In this document: piece after piece, positions 23,161 through 35,873 of the stretch
Position numbering within the stretch: the stretch's first letter is position 1
Layout of the letters: each line of letters starts with the position of its first letter
Source of the DNA: Undaria pinnatifida
Lineage: Eukaryota; Sar; Phaeophyceae; Laminariales; Alariaceae
NCBI GenBank assembly: GCA_012845835.1
Contig: JABAKD010000028.1
Location: 9,241,632-9,305,631 of the forward strand
Length of the DNA: 64,000 nucleotides
Reading direction: 5' to 3'
Notes under the pieces: model-generated
Databases searched by the model: none
Told to the model about the DNA's origin: nothing
What the model saw: only the letters and a program-made list of their open reading frames with translations
Translations under genes and position numbers: made by a program

Positions 23161-24738
23161 TTCTATTTCTTCACTTCATTTCACATCTATCTACGTGACT
23201 TCATTTCAATTCTCCTCACTTCACGTCTTATTATCAGCTGGCTTCAATTTATCTCATTTCTTTTGGTCTATTTTCGTTTCATTTCTTGATTCGCTTCACT
23301 TCATTTCTCTTCACTCCACGTCGCATTCACCGCACACAGCAAGCAGCAGTAGTAGTAAATGGCCCGTAAAAGCGAGTGAAACCAAGGAATGTGCAGTACC
23401 GAAACGACCATTTCGACAGAGCAACTTGAAAAAAAACCGTTAGGGTGTTGGCGGTATAATAAAATTGGTTGGGTTGGAAAAGGCGTAACAATACTGCTGT
23501 AGCATTAAAAACTACAAACGTCAAACCCAAGGCTAACCCAACCCACGGGAAATTACGTAGAAGTTCCACGTGGGCCCGTTTTTACAAGAGTTTCGTAGGA
23601 TAGTTTGGCTTCGGGTTATGACATTGGTTTGAACATTGTTTTTTCCCTACCCAACGAGGTTCGGTATCTCGCAAACACCCTAAACTAAGGAGCGGGACAG
23701 AAGTGACTTCACGAATTTCACCACATACATGTTGATCCGATACACTAACAGTTGTGCAGGACGCCTGCCGTGAAATCGGGTGAAGAAGATAAATCAGGTT
23801 GATGTCTACAGGACTATTTGAAATCCAGGAGACTTTGTTAAAAGGCTGAAGATCATGTAGCACGCATTCTCTCCTAACAAGAACACAGCCTGGGTCTGCA
23901 TTCTATTTCTTAGTAGGCGTTTTGCTGTTGTTGTAGTGATCGTTGTTGGTTTATGTGAAAGGGGGGATGGCAGTGGAAGGACAGCCAGCAAAGCTAACGG
24001 GAAATGAGTGTTTTCTATTGGATGGTGGTGTGTTGTCAGAATGTCAGCCACCCCGCTGGAAACATGCCGTCTACGGTATGTTGAGTTCTGGGTTGACGGC
24101 CGGGGTCAGTAGTAGTACTAGAGAGGGACGGATATAGAGCACGAGATGAAATGTTTATGACTTTTCAACGGTCGTACTACTTTTTATGTTTTCCGCGCGT
24201 TTTTGTGTGCTTCTTGAAATGGCACGCTTCTGACAACGTATCCAATGGCAGCAGGTCTTGTTGATGAGAGCAACAGCGATTGGGATATCGCAAGCTATGA
24301 TTTTCAGGTTTTTGTTTTGAATAGGCAAATTTGGAATGATGCTATATATAATACTACAACTGGTCTTCTCAGCGGTTGATACTCTGCTTATCAACCGCAA
24401 TAACGAACTGAAATGCTGGATTATTTTTGGGATGAGCGATTACACTGCTGTTCACAGTACTGATGATGTTTGTCGGGGAATGATACACAGCGCTTGCCTG
24501 TGATAGCCGAATTTTCTGTCGTATATGAGTTGGCACTTTGGTTCATTTTCAATCAACCATTCTCCCTCAGTTTAAAAAGTCGAGAGTAAATGGTCACCGC
24601 CGAAAGCATGACTTTTGATCCTGGTCGTTGGAAAATATCATGGTATTGCTTGGTGCATTAGCGGTCTATACTATTGATAAATGGCACCTGGTACGTGGTC
24701 GTGGTGGTACGTTTTTTTTTTTGCTGGCCGGGACTAGT
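23161..24738. other. No gene recognised
   Basis: TTCACTTC-type repeats continue to about 23330. Beyond that, only short ORFs on both strands without domains. Probably within the first intron of locus A if the long-intron model holds. Confidence 0.4.
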
Positions 24739-24742
24739 ATAT

Positions 24743-24951
24743 TATAAAAATTAAATTACACTCCAGCTGTGAGATCGAATATTTTGTCGAAACTCATCTG
24801 TGCAAGCTGTGTGTGATACTCCGATCGCGCGTATTACGGGTTGTGTGTCCTCATTAAGGATATAGGTCGGCGACTCCCCTTGCAACTACAGCAGCGTAGC
24901 GACCAGGGTCAACAGGGTGATGTTAGGCAGTCTGTGCGGGGAAACTATAAA
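24743..24951 (-). mobile_element. R1 retroposon, copy 3, 5' truncated
   Basis: Minus-strand copy of the R1 3' half ending in the AT tail. It is flanked by a perfect 12-bp direct repeat GGACTAGTATAT (24731-24742 and 24952-24963). Variable truncation plus a 12-bp target duplication is the signature of LINE-type retroposition. Confidence 0.75.
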
Positions 24952-25044
24952 GGACTAGTATATATGATATGTGAATCCGTACTTTATTTTTTTGTTGCAA
25001 CAACGAAAGGTGATGGATAGGGTGGTTTCGTTTTAAACACACTA

Positions 25045-25969
25045 CAGTGGGGGTTGCGGTTTAAGATAGCGGTGTGCCATACCGACGAAAACTATCTTAA
25101 ACACGTAGCTCTCCTAAATCGGTTTAAGATATGTTTTATCGTAAAGCGAGATTATGGGTTAAAATAAACTTATCTATAACAGAACATATGGGTTTTAGAG
25201 AGCCCGGGCCTGGGGTCAAGAGCGCTTAAAGGGCAGGATGTTGCCGCTGTTGCCTATTCGAAGTGTTGAAAGCGCATTTCGTATTGTTTACGCAATATTT
25301 ATTTACCGTGCGTTGGAGGGCCGACACGCAGCACGATCCTTCCTTGTTGCGTACTCGCGGAGTATATTAAAACAAAAGTAAATATAAAGAAGAAACACCT
25401 GCGTGAGATGAGCTCACCAGGCTACGTAGAGTATATTGTCGAATGGATTGTTCTCTTTGGCAGGGTTATTCCAACATCATCTATACCCTGTAAGCAGCCA
25501 ACATAACACAGAGAGAGGTGAAGCAGCATGGGCATCACTTGTCGGGGTTGACACATCCGTGGCAAACACGTTGCATCTCGTTGTCGCCACGCGGGTCCGC
25601 CAAACCGCAGATTCCATGAAGGTAGACTTGACAGACACGGCATCTATCTGTGAGTCGTAAAGTTCGGAGGGCCCGGCGTGTGGTCCGGAACCACAGCGCA
25701 CTTCGAACCCGCGGCGCAGGGCATTGTGCTACAGCCAGTAAAGCTGTGAGCTGTGTGTCTACCTTGTTCTGCTGTATGCCTATATACCTACGGGTAGTAG
25801 TTACTCAGGGTTTCTAGGCTACAGCACTACACGGGCAGGCGGGGTTGGGGGTATGTTCGGTTTAAGATAATCGATGTTCGGTTTAAGATAAGGTGTGCCA
25901 AGCCATTTTTGACTCTCTCAAATACGTGATTCTCTTAAACTAGGCTATCTTAAACCGCAACCCCCACTG
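25045..25969. mobile_element. Pogo/Tc1-like MITE with perfect TIRs
   Basis: Perfect 26-bp inverted ends beginning CAGTGGGGGTTGCGGTTTAA, each abutting TA (25043-25044 and 25970-25971). Sub-terminal copies of CGGTTTAAGATA occur at least three more times inside (near 25114, 25858 and 25874). The 925-bp interior has no transposase frame. Perfect ends suggest recent movement. Known families with TA targets and CAGT ends are in the Tc1/mariner-pogo group. Confidence 0.75.
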
Positions 25970-26390
25970 TACTGATTTTTCAACCCTGCTTGGTGTTATG
26001 CCTGCATTAATACAGTTCCTGTCGTACCACGTATGAGAATCGTAGTTTATTGACATATTTTCTGGGCAATATCCGTGGATGATAGGATTGTGCTGGTGAT
26101 ATGAGTTGGAGGTCGAGCTGGCAGGATGCTTGGTTTATCTGAACAGGGAGAGTGTGTGTGTGTGTGTTCTTCACATTAAACCGTTCTTCTACTCGTCGAC
26201 ATCCAGCACACCCAGTGTCCGTACTGATTCTTCACCCTAGAAAGATCAGCTCTGTGGTCACAAGCCACGACACAGAGATAATGCATCGTAATGCATTCGA
26301 CAACGCAATGTCATGCCCTAGTACTGGGTACGACAGGCACAACATACATACGTCAGCAACAGAAATACATTGGAAGAGAGAAATACGAAA

Positions 26391-26485
26391 TAAACAAAAA
26401 CAAAAACAAAAACAAAACACAAAAACAAAATAAGAAAACAAATAAAAACAAAGATAAAAATAAAACAAAAATGAAACAAACAAAA
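26391..26485. repeat. A-rich simple repeat
   Basis: Imperfect (AAAAC/AAAAT)n. The ORFs here are Lys/Asn-rich on one strand and Phe-rich on the other because of composition. Confidence 0.85.
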
Positions 26486-26519
26486 TGAAGGGGAAATCGA
26501 AGAAACAACCCAACCGGAA

Positions 26520-27410
26520 AGGAGAGCCAAAGCTCGGAAAAGAAACATAATAAAATGAAATAAAATAAAGTAAAGTAAAACCAAAATAAGATAATCCGAA
26601 CACGAGCCAAAAACCTGGACACGCAAGGAGGGAACAAAGGGGAAAAAAATACCCCAGAAAAAGACGAAAAGTGCTATGTACCTACTAGTTGGCCTGGTAC
26701 CTTGCTACCCTGTCTGCCATCTCCTTCCTGCCTTCGTCCACCGCGGTCTCCCTTCTATTCCTCCTGTTGCCCCCCCTGCCCCCATTCCCTTGGACGGCTT
26801 TCCTTCCACTCCTCCTGTTTCCCCCCCTCCCCCCTTTGTGTTCTTCTCATTAAACCAAAATACCTTGTAAAAGAGAGAAACAACGAAAGAAACCAAGACA
26901 AAATAAATAAATAAATAAATAAAAAGGGGAGCCAAAGCACGGGAGATAGAAACGTACCCCGAGCATGAGCCAAAATGGACATGCAAGGGGGAAAGAAAGG
27001 GAAAAAATACCCCGGAAAAAAGAAACAAGTAAAAGAAGGAAGACTGGGAGGGCCAAATAAAACAGGCTCGTCACCTACCCACCATGCAAGACTCCCTTGA
27101 TAAGGATAAGAAGGGGAAAGAAAAGAAAAAAAGAAGAAAAAAAGAAGAAAAAAAAAAAAAAAAATCACGGAAAAATCAAAGTACCAAGACATCACATTCC
27201 GAGCAGCCGCAGCAGTTGGCGGTACGAGTGGCATAGATAGAAAGGTTCCACCTACTAGTCGGCCTGGTACCTTGCTACCCTGTCTGCGGTCTCCTTCCTA
27301 CTTTCATCTACCGCGGTTTCCCTTCTACTCCTCCTGTCCCCCCCCCTGCCCCCTTACCCTTGTGCGGTGTTCCTTCTACCCCTCCTGCTGCCCCCCCTCC
27401 CCCCGTTCCC
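26520..27410 (-). repeat. Duplicated LINE 3' flank
   Basis: Two direct copies of a segment: 26520-26845 and 26930-27410. Both contain GGAGCCAAAGC, later ATACCCC(A/G)GAAAAA and CTACTAGT(T/C)GGCCTGG. The second copy runs into the 3' end of the LINE reverse-transcriptase ORF. This suggests tandem insertion of the same LINE 3' region. A-rich linkers separate the copies. Confidence 0.5.
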
Positions 27411-29111
27411 TTCGACACCACCCACGGCGGATGCGCGGCGCTGTCTACTCAGCTTTGCCTCATCCTCGTGCCACCTGCCCATGAACCGTTCAGCTGCTTC
27501 GAGGACCCCCCGGTACCACTTGCCCACCTTTTTTGCTGCAGTGGGCCACAGCGCGGTCCCAACTCCAAAAACTAAGGGGGAGTGTTCCGTTGATCCCTCG
27601 TTGGCTTTGAACACCCTAAGGTCCTCAGCTATGGCTCTAGGCCAAGTCTTGAGTTGTCCGCCTGGTTTCGGGTTCTCCCCACCAGCGATCGTCCCGAACG
27701 TCAACCGACGGGGCAGTCGCCCCTTGTGTTGTCGCACCAGGGCCCCGGCAAAGAAGAGCCGCCGTTTACGGATGGTCGTTTCGATGCTCTCGCATCGTGT
27801 CATCCTGAGGGCCTTCGCGTACGAGAGGGTGGTGTGGTCGGTGCGTAATCGGCGCTGGAAGCCAATGACTCGCAAAAGGACTTCGTGGTGGGCTGATCGG
27901 AGCTTGGCGAAGTGGTCCGCATTGAGGGTCCACGTCACACACCCGTACAGCAGGGTCTCAATGACCTCGGCCTTCAGCATGCGGACTTTCAGACTAAGCG
28001 GGGCGGTCGTCCTGTCATACAATTCCGGGCCAAACCGTTTGAGGCATGCCCGCATGAGACGGATCCGTCGTTCGATTTCGAGCGAGAGGTCAGCGCTTTC
28101 GTGGATAATGCCGCCTAGGTATAAAAACTGGGTCGTCTGTTTATACCTCTGGCCTGATGCTTCGATCGCGAGCGGTGGGGCGAGGGATGTCTGGTCCGGT
28201 GTTCGTAGCAGCATCGTCTCTGTCTTCTTTTCCGATACCGTGAGGCCTGCTGCTTCGAAGACAGTCACGATGACTGTCATCATTTTAGCAAGGCCTTCCG
28301 CCGACTTCGAAACAATTCCTGCGTCATCTGCGTACAACATGCCCCACACAGCCCTTTGCACGCATGCCAACGGTTCCTCTTTTCCGACTGCACTGCCCTC
28401 TTCGAGGTGAACCAAATCCCTTACGATGCTTTCGTCTTTGCTGAAGCGTACCAGCACGACGTGTATCGCAGCAGCGAAGAACACGTTGAACAGTAACGGT
28501 GATAGCACGCAGCCTTGCCGCAGCCCCTGGGTGACATTAAACCAATCCGAGTGCTCGCCGTCATCCGCACGCACGCGAGCCCGCATGCCTTCGTGGAAGT
28601 TGCGGATAACTGTAAGCATCTTGGTTGGTACGCCAAGGCGTGTGAGTACCTCCCACAACAGTTCCCGGTCGACAGAGTCGTACGCTTTCTGCAGATCGAT
28701 GAAGCACATGTACAGGGGGATTTTCCTCTGTCGTCCGAGCTCTTGCAACCGGCGCACGACAAACAGCATGTCGACCGTCGACCGTGCGGGACGGAAGCCG
28801 CACTGTTCTTCAGGAAGTATTTCCTCGGCCTCGCAGTAGTTGCTAAGGCGGGACGCAACGATTTTCAACAATATTTTGCCTGCGTGGGCAACAAGCGAGA
28901 TCCCTCTGTAATTGTTGCAATCAGTTCGATCCTTTTTTTTGTGAAGGGTCTTGATGATAGCATCTTTCCATTGCTGGGGGACTTCGCCCGTTACCCACAC
29001 GTTGACAAGGATATTGTGAAAACACTGGACGAAAGCGGGGTGGTCAAGTTTTAGTAGTTCGACCGGGAGACCGTCTGGTCCAACGGCTTTCCAATTAGAG
29101 TAGGTTGGCAT
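27354..29111 (-). CDS. LINE-type reverse transcriptase, 5' truncated
   Basis: 585-codon minus-strand ORF for a non-LTR retrotransposon reverse transcriptase. It starts directly in the RT domain ([16 protein letters not shown]). It contains [19 protein letters not shown], the first catalytic block [13 protein letters not shown], the [14 protein letters not shown] block and the active-site motif YADD ([10 protein letters not shown]). The KKTETM and FLYLGGII thumb-proximal motifs and a long C-terminal region follow. No endonuclease domain precedes it, and stop codons lie upstream. It is therefore a 5'-truncated insertion, normal for LINEs, and probably immobile. No frameshift occurs in the visible part. 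The C-terminal Arg/Gly-rich end lies in GC-rich repeat sequence. Confidence 0.9.
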   Translation of the reverse strand: MPTYSNWKAVGPDGLPVELLKLDHPAFVQCFHNILVNVWVTGEVPQQWKDAIIKTLHKKKDRTDCNNYRGISLVAHAGKILLKIVASRLSNYCEAEEILPEEQCGFRPARSTVDMLFVVRRLQELGRQRKIPLYMCFIDLQKAYDSVDRELLWEVLTRLGVPTKMLTVIRNFHEGMRARVRADDGEHSDWFNVTQGLRQGCVLSPLLFNVFFAAAIHVVLVRFSKDESIVRDLVHLEEGSAVGKEEPLACVQRAVWGMLYADDAGIVSKSAEGLAKMMTVIVTVFEAAGLTVSEKKTETMLLRTPDQTSLAPPLAIEASGQRYKQTTQFLYLGGIIHESADLSLEIERRIRLMRACLKRFGPELYDRTTAPLSLKVRMLKAEVIETLLYGCVTWTLNADHFAKLRSAHHEVLLRVIGFQRRLRTDHTTLSYAKALRMTRCESIETTIRKRRLFFAGALVRQHKGRLPRRLTFGTIAGGENPKPGGQLKTWPRAIAEDLRVFKANEGSTEHSPLVFGVGTALWPTAAKKVGKWYRGVLEAAERFMGRWHEDEAKLSRQRRASAVGGVEGNGGRGGSRRGRRNTAQG

Positions 29112-30965
29112 GATGAATGCTGGCTTCCATTATTAGTTGAAAGAGCACATGTCCTAATCAAAGTGTCCTGTAATACCAACGCGTGATGAGAGCTTGGTAT
29201 GGACTAAACCAGAGCGGAACTGGTTGGACAAAATGTGGCTTGACTCCGGAGTGGGGGAGTTTGACTCCGGAGTGGGGAAGTTATATCTTAGCTAATAGTA
29301 TTTTGGGTGATGAAATAATAGGTGAAGGCGATGCTCCTTACATTTTTGTTTGAAGTTGAGGATGGTACTTTTGAGTTTGCAGAAATGTAGGATGGCCTGG
29401 GCATTATCGTGACAGCAGTTAGTTGTCACGAGCAATAGGAATGTAAATTGACTGTTTATTTGCTCGTATCAATGTCCGAGAACCAAACTCGGGTCTGCGT
29501 TGATACTTAATTGTTATTCTATTTTTAATTTTGCCTGGGGCATGTTGAAAACGGGAGTATCTAAATTACCACCAGAATATTGCTTGATCGAAGGTTTGGA
29601 AGCATACTAATTTGGGGGAACAGTATTGGTGTTTTCGAGTAGTGGAAGACGAAATTTGATACCTGGTATTTTTATCTTGATTTAAGAATTGAATTTGCTC
29701 GATCGAAAGCTTTGGAGTATGGTAATTTGAGGTTAAATGTAGGTGGTTTCGTGGTGATCTTAGGATTGATTTATTGAACCACAATCGAGAGTTTTTTTTT
29801 ATGGTCTTACACGGACTAATACTACTGCACTCTTGATCGCCCATATTCTTACCAGCGATTTCCGTTACGATTACTGCGGTTCAATTCCGCTAGCTGCGGC
29901 GTTGGATATCAATAATATTCATGTTTTTGGAGCAGAAGCAGTATTGTTTTGAAATTGAAATTTGATATTTGAGGCATTTACCTTGTTTTGAATAGCCAAG
30001 GTTCGGATGGTGCGCTTTGGATGAACGTTATCATAACGTGCACACAGGCAGGGGTAATATTGGTTCATGTGCTGGTTTATGCCTGCGCTCAAGTCTGATG
30101 TATGATGTGTATGACTGCATAAAATCAACGGAGATGGTAGAGTAGAACTATTGATATGATTAGCGGTCCCAACCTTCGATATGTTCGAGTTGAGCCCCCT
30201 TTTGTGCAGTATACTAGGACTACTACTGCTGTTACCCAGTTCACTATTTTGTTTTCTTCGGGTGTGCATGTTCAGAGTGGCCTCCGGGACTCCGGTACTT
30301 TAATATATATTCTATCTTCTCATCTTCTCCTACGCCTGATGGTTCCTTGTCGGGTACTGAGAGCAATCTCCTCGTGAGCCACCCTACGTCGGACATACAG
30401 ATTGTCGATTAATCGGCGTGCGATACGCGGCTTCTTGCGCGATACTCGTTGCATCGTAGAAACCCCTTCGGCCCTTCAGAGTGAACGGCAAGGACAAAAA
30501 GCGATGATTGGAACATCGATTGCGAGGTGTGTTAAACCGACGCCTGAATGGGTAGGTTGGACCGTAGCTGGACCGAGTCCGGCGGAAAACTGTTGTCTCA
30601 TGGTCGGGGTTTTTGTTGGTGGACGAGCTTGCGCAAGTCCCACACTATCCGAAATGATGACGTAACATACATATTATATACATTTTGTTGGTTATACAGC
30701 AGTACCGTGGGCCCTCGTACGGCGACTTGGATTCGGTCATTGTTACAATCGCAATGGTTTAGATGATGTAAGACATACACGGGGTTTCGACCTGATGACT
30801 GGGTTTCCTCTTGTGTGTGGCTATCTCCACCGCACCTGATCCCCAGGGATTAGGTCGGGTCGACATACTCACGCACCCGCGTATACAGAGGTAGCTTGCG
30901 CTGCTGGATGGAGTAGTAGCGGTGACCGTCGGTAGCTACCACGGGAACTGAAGGATATGCCCGTT
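29112..30965. other. No gene recognised
   Basis: AT-rich with short ORFs only. The plus-strand ORF 30402-30665 has no recognisable family. Runs of TTTGAAGTTGAG and GAATTTGCTCGATCGAAAGC-like text near 29580 and 29690 hint at old duplication (CTTGATCGAAGGTTTGGA and CTCGATCGAAAGCTTTGG). Confidence 0.4.
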
Positions 30966-30970
30966 AACGT

Positions 30971-31225
30971 TGGGTAACTCAATCGAGTCGAGTTGAATTT
31001 ACGCACGATATGTACGTCGAAGTATGAAGTACGTGGAAGTGTGGTGAGCTTAACCTTTAGCTTCCCCCATGCGCCGGAGGATTAAAAAGAAGGGTGCGCC
31101 AGCTAGCGTTGGGCTGCGAAAGCAACTGAGTTAAATCGACACACGACGCGTATGAAAATACGCGGAAGTGTGGTGAGCTAAAGCTTTATTTTTCCCCATC
31201 CGCCGGAGGATAAAAAAAAAAAAAA
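30971..31225. repeat. Diverged tandem duplication, about 125 bp
   Basis: Two units, each starting near GTTGGG and each containing GGAAGTGTGGTGAGCT and GCGCCGGAGGAT or CCGCCGGAGGAT. The second ends in a long A run. Class unknown; the A-rich end could mark a retroposon tail. Confidence 0.5.
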
Positions 31226-31465
31226 AAAAAAAAAATTAAAAAAAAATAGGTCAAACATAGACTAGTAAGTAACGTTGACCTCCGCACTATGACGCAAGGA
31301 AGAGTATCGCACGGCACGGGTGAAGCATGGTCCTACAACAGTAACAGTAGTAGTTGCACGATCCCTTGAACTTGTACCGCTGCGCGCTCACACTACTCGT
31401 AGACGGTTGGCATTACCAAAACGTTATCGTATAAGTTTGGTCAGTCTCTAGTCTATGTAATGCGC

Positions 31466-31552
31466 GCGATCGGAGTATCACACACAGCTTGCAAAGATGA
31501 GTTTCGACGAAATCTTCGATCTCACAGCTGGAGTGTATTTTAATTTTTATAA
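31466..31552 (+). mobile_element. R1 retroposon, copy 4, short 3' end
   Basis: Only the last 87 bp or so of R1 is present, from GCGCGATCGG to the AT tail. A perfect target duplication was not found. Confidence 0.6.
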
Positions 31553-31557
31553 TATAT

Positions 31558-32560
31558 CCGGGCAACGCACGACCTCAACGCACTCATATCAATCGCATAT
31601 ATGTCAAGGTGTATGCGGTATTATCCTTTTTTTTTGGTTGAGTGAGAAAACACAATAATAATAATAGCCTTGAAACCGTCGAACGTCACAACTCCTTGAT
31701 CAAGGTCAGCTAAAGCCACGAAACTAGGCCAGATGTGCTACTTTAGCTCGTTTTCGCTAAGTTTTTGTGGATAGGGGTAGTCTTGGGTTATTATGGCGAT
31801 AGTCGGTTTCAATACTACTGCTGTAGAGTAGTATAGTACGTATTTGTATCCAACCGAATATGGTATCGCAAACACTCTAAATATACGCGCATATAGTCCC
31901 ACGTACTTTGTGGAATGAAAAGGCGCAAGAAGAGACAGGAGTGCCGCCAGTTGACATCTTTGGCGAGCAGAGTAGTACAAGACTGGCGCAAATAGCTTGC
32001 AGTCGGAGTTGCTCGTGTTCTCGCCGAAATAGTGTTGGTGTTTGTGTTTCTTGTAATCCGCCAAATTGCAGAAAACATGCCTTAGTTGTTTTCGCGACCA
32101 AATTACAGCGTCCTATCTATATCCATGAAGCCTACGTTTTGACTCCTTGACATTACAAAAAAGAGTTAGGCATCGAAAACAGCGGCTGCACGGGCATGAA
32201 AAGCTGAAAATCTAACCTCGTGTTTACGGCCGCATGTATGTGGCCCTAGCCGTAATCGTTCGCCCCCCCCCAAGATGGACGTTCCTCCTCGACAGAGGAT
32301 CCAGACCCAGTAATCGATGTTTTATATCATAGTATTTCAGATATGTCAGCCGTGAGCTCGACTAGTTGAGTGGTCTATACTCAGCTCCGCAGGGCGCGTG
32401 ATATATCGGCCTTATATAATGTTTTCGGCGCACATAAGTATCAATTTTCACTGGGTAGTAAACGAGGTGCATTAATATTTTTTTGTGACTGACGGGCGCC
32501 GGCCTCAACTCAGGAAGTGTGAATGCCCGATATCTTCCGAATCCCAATTATAATATATAA
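31558..32560. other. No gene recognised
   Basis: Overlapping short ORFs on the two strands at 31740-32150, none with a recognisable domain. No repeat noted. Confidence 0.4.
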
Positions 32561-32569
32561 TATTATACA

Positions 32570-33322
32570 CAACCGTAACCGTCAGATTTGTCCCCGTAAA
32601 GGATATATCGTTTCCGCGCACAGATTGATACTGACGCGTGCTACGATAGAGGTGCACCACTTTTTTTTCTAATACTACCCCTCAATATGGGAGCTTAAGA
32701 CATGTCTTGACCCAAAAATTGATTTGGAGAAAACACATAACTGCCACTAGATAGATAGATGCAGATGCAAAATCCCGTGGCTTAGATTAGGTACACAACA
32801 AGAATCACGCAAAATAAATTGTCTATTTCCGACGATTTTGGTTAATAATAGAGCCCCGTCTTTTTCAGAAAAAAAATGCCAAAAAGTGCTACCTCTATCG
32901 TAGCACGCGTCTTCTGTTGCCCCCGCACCCCTCCCCTTCCCCCCCCGCGCTCCCTCTTGTTCAAGCCTCGGCCCCCACGCCCTTAAAATATCCGCCCTAC
33001 CCTAACCGATTATCCGACTTGCAGGATGCACTTACTTACTTAAGTCTTGATAAACTGATGCATTTCCTTCCACAGTTAGTTGTCAGATTTTGTTCCCCTC
33101 ACAAACGGGTATTATAGTTTCCGCGCACAGACTGATTAACATCACCCTGATGACCCTGGTACAAGCTACACTGTAGCTGTAAGAGGAGTCGCCGACCTAT
33201 ATCCTTACTGAGGACCCACAACCCGTAATACGCGCGATCGGAGTATCACACACAGCTGCTTGCAAACGTTAGTTTCGGCGAAATGTTCGATCTCACAGCT
33301 GGATGGGGTGTATTTCTATTTT
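32570..33322 (+). mobile_element. R1 retroposon, copy 5, with nested MITE
   Basis: R1 sequence flanked by the 9-bp direct repeat TATTATACA (32561-32569 and 33323-33331). A GACGCGTGC-family MITE is inserted in its 5' part. C-rich sequence, the GATAAACTGATGCATTTCC segment and the conserved 3' end follow. The duplication marks the true ends of this copy. Confidence 0.7.
32633..32911. mobile_element. MITE, GACGCGTGC family, copy 2
   Basis: 279 bp with perfect 21-bp inverted ends beginning GACGCGTGCTACGATAGAGG. Nested in R1 copy 5, so it moved after R1 did. The interior resembles copy 1 only near the ends (TTAAGACA(T)...). Confidence 0.7.
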
Positions 33323-33331
33323 TATTATACA

Positions 33332-35829
33332 TAGTGTTTGGCGGAAAACATTTTCGGAAAAATACTTTCCTTCCGCCAAAAAACGTTGATGTCTCACCGT
33401 CATAATTTCGAGGTGATTGCGTTGGGAGTAAACAAAATCCTGCAGCAGCAGGCGACACCTCCAAAATTAAGGGGGGAAATGGGGATGTGTGGCATCAATG
33501 AGGTATAAAAAAGGGAACTATGCATGACAAAGAGCTAAAGAACAGCGCACAAGTAGCGCCGGCAGCCAAGCAACGGCGGCGGCAGGGTTCTCAGCAAAAA
33601 AAGGTGGCCTCTGTCTGTAGCAGTCCCTTAATACTTTTATAGTTCACCGCGTTGCCGCCGTCGCTATCCCACCGCATCAAGCGGCGGCACAGCGAGCGAG
33701 CAGCAGAACAGCTACTACTGGCTGGTTCAAGTACCAAAAAAAAAACAATTTCTCTCCCCCACGAATGCCGCTCACAATATATTGTCAAAGAAGAGTGAAT
33801 ATTTTGGTACCAGGTATCATACTGACGCCCATGACCAATCAATGGTAGAGGGTGACATGGCCGTTTGATTTGGCCGTTTGTTTTTAACGGCAGCGGGCTG
33901 CCTCTTCTAGGAGCGAAACTCGTATCGACCAATGATGGGCCTTCAAATTCTTCAATAGTATTAAGGCGTTTTCCAAGCGAAGGCGAGAAAAAAAATTACA
34001 CCGCATTTTGCACGATCCGGTTGGAGGTACCCCAAGGCATGTCTGTAGAATTTTCGTGCAAAAAGCCGAAGATCTGACCTGCCTATGTTCAACATGAAGC
34101 AGAATCTAGCGAACACTGGATCCTAGACTAAAACCAAGTCATTTGAAGGAAATGACGTAGCTTGTACTCATTTTTACGCACAACAATCCAAAGGTCCTCG
34201 CCGTTTTCGAGAGATAAGACCCTGAATTTTTGCACACGTGTTCTACATGCCCATGCCGAGGTCTGGCCTGCGTTTTTTTCTTTCTTTTTCTTTCGCCGAA
34301 AATATTGGGGTCAAGGTGGTCAACATTTTCCGAAAAATATTAACTGACGAAAATTCGGGCAAAATGATAAAAATTAGGGACAACCCATCATTTCATCGGG
34401 TGAGGTCTTCGCTAGGGCACATGGAAGACGTGTGCAAAATTTTTAAGTTTTGAATCGACAACACGGCGTGGACATTCGCCGGGGAATACACTTATTTGGG
34501 GTTTTTAACATGAACCAGACTGTAGCGGCAGCAACAAAAACAAGCAGCACTCCAGCACCAGCACCTGCAACACCAACAACAGCTTCTGGTTTTATTTTTT
34601 CAATTTTGGGACTGGATTCACATTATTCTCTTCGTGTGCTGCTGCTGCTGCGCTCAGCGTACGCATGCCACCACGCAGGCGCACTCCACTCCGAGCACCC
34701 CCGGCGCCCGACACCGCGGCAGCCTGACACTGCGCCGCCGCTACTGCTGCTGCTGTTATTGCGGTGTGGTGGGATTGAAATGACGTACAAGCTGCCCTCT
34801 TGTCGCCGTCTATGATACAAGTATAGCTGTACGAGTTCGAGTCAATTCCGAACGACGCGCTCTCCACGACACCAAGCGCGCAAGGGCGCCCCGTCATAGC
34901 ACCGGGCTGCCGGGCGGCCCGCTGGTACAACCGAACGCCACTCATCCGCGTCATGATAATCTAGCTACAGCATATCATGTCTGCGTGCCCTCAGAGGTTG
35001 TTATGCTGTGTCGATACAGTAAGCAGCAAGCAGCGTTCCGATATTAGTGATTAAAGCTGCGTCGCTCCAATGTCCGGTGCGTTTTAGGCCATTGAAACAG
35101 AGACCTACCCCGACTGATGACCAACATCTGCCTTCGATAACGTACTTTTCAAGCCGTTTTTGGAGAAAAGTACCGCAAATCGTACCGTCGGGAGATTTTT
35201 TTGGAGTATTTTTTACGAAGAACGTTTTTCGCCTCTAATGTTTTCTCCCCTTTGATTCTTTGCGTACTGCTGCTGCTGTAGACTAGTACGTATTATGACC
35301 CATAAGGTTGTCCACCGGGTTGCGGGTACGGTTGTGCTGAAAACAGTTCTTTCGGCGAGGTATATAGTCTAGCTCCTCGTGCGAAGAGCGTCACAAACAG
35401 TACTGTAGTCTATAGTCTAGTCTATATGTCCACCCCTATAAGTACGTGTAGCAAGCCTTTTTTCGTCTTTTGGATACTACAGTGGAATACCCGTTTTTAT
35501 AACCGTCGAAACAAAAGAAAACGCGGACCGTAGACCGGTCGAATCGGTTTGTCACTCCTATGTCAAAACCTGCAAGATACCCAATGATTATTAATCTGAG
35601 ATTAAAGCGGCACAGAGATAAAAGCTCGGTAACCCTGGCCTGTTCCGAGGGACTCTTAAAGCCGGGTTTCTACTGTGCTGATACCGGTATGTTTTTACCG
35701 CTGCTCGTACAGCACCAGACTAAATACATCCGGGTATCCGTGCTCAGGTATGAAGCACACGATAGGCAGCGAACAGTTACTGCTGTAGTGTCCACACCGA
35801 TTGATCCACTCAAGGGGAGAACTTAGGTG
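33332..35829. other. No gene supported; inverted and triplet repeats
   Basis: An imperfect inverted repeat of about 30 bp lies at 34221-34253 and 34415-34447 (GCACACGTGTTCTACATGCC and partner). CAG/GCA-type repeats lie at 34540-34760. A lone TACAGTGGAATACCC at 35490 resembles a Tc1-type end but no partner was found. ORFs on both strands are short and unrecognised. Confidence 0.4.
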
Positions 35830-35836
35830 TATAGGT

Positions 35837-35873
35837 TCGATCTCACAGCTGGAGTGTATTTTCATTTTTATAA
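35837..35873 (+). mobile_element. R1 retroposon, copy 6, 37-bp stub
   Basis: Only the last 37 bp of R1, flanked by the 7-bp direct repeat TATAGGT (35830-35836 and 35874-35880). An extreme 5' truncation. Confidence 0.7.

Noticed and set aside
27367-28410. 347-codon plus-strand ORF opposite the LINE
   Set aside because: Antisense shadow of the reverse-transcriptase ORF.
35490-35520. TACAGTGGAATACCC resembling a Tc1/pogo end
   Set aside because: No inverted partner was found within reach.
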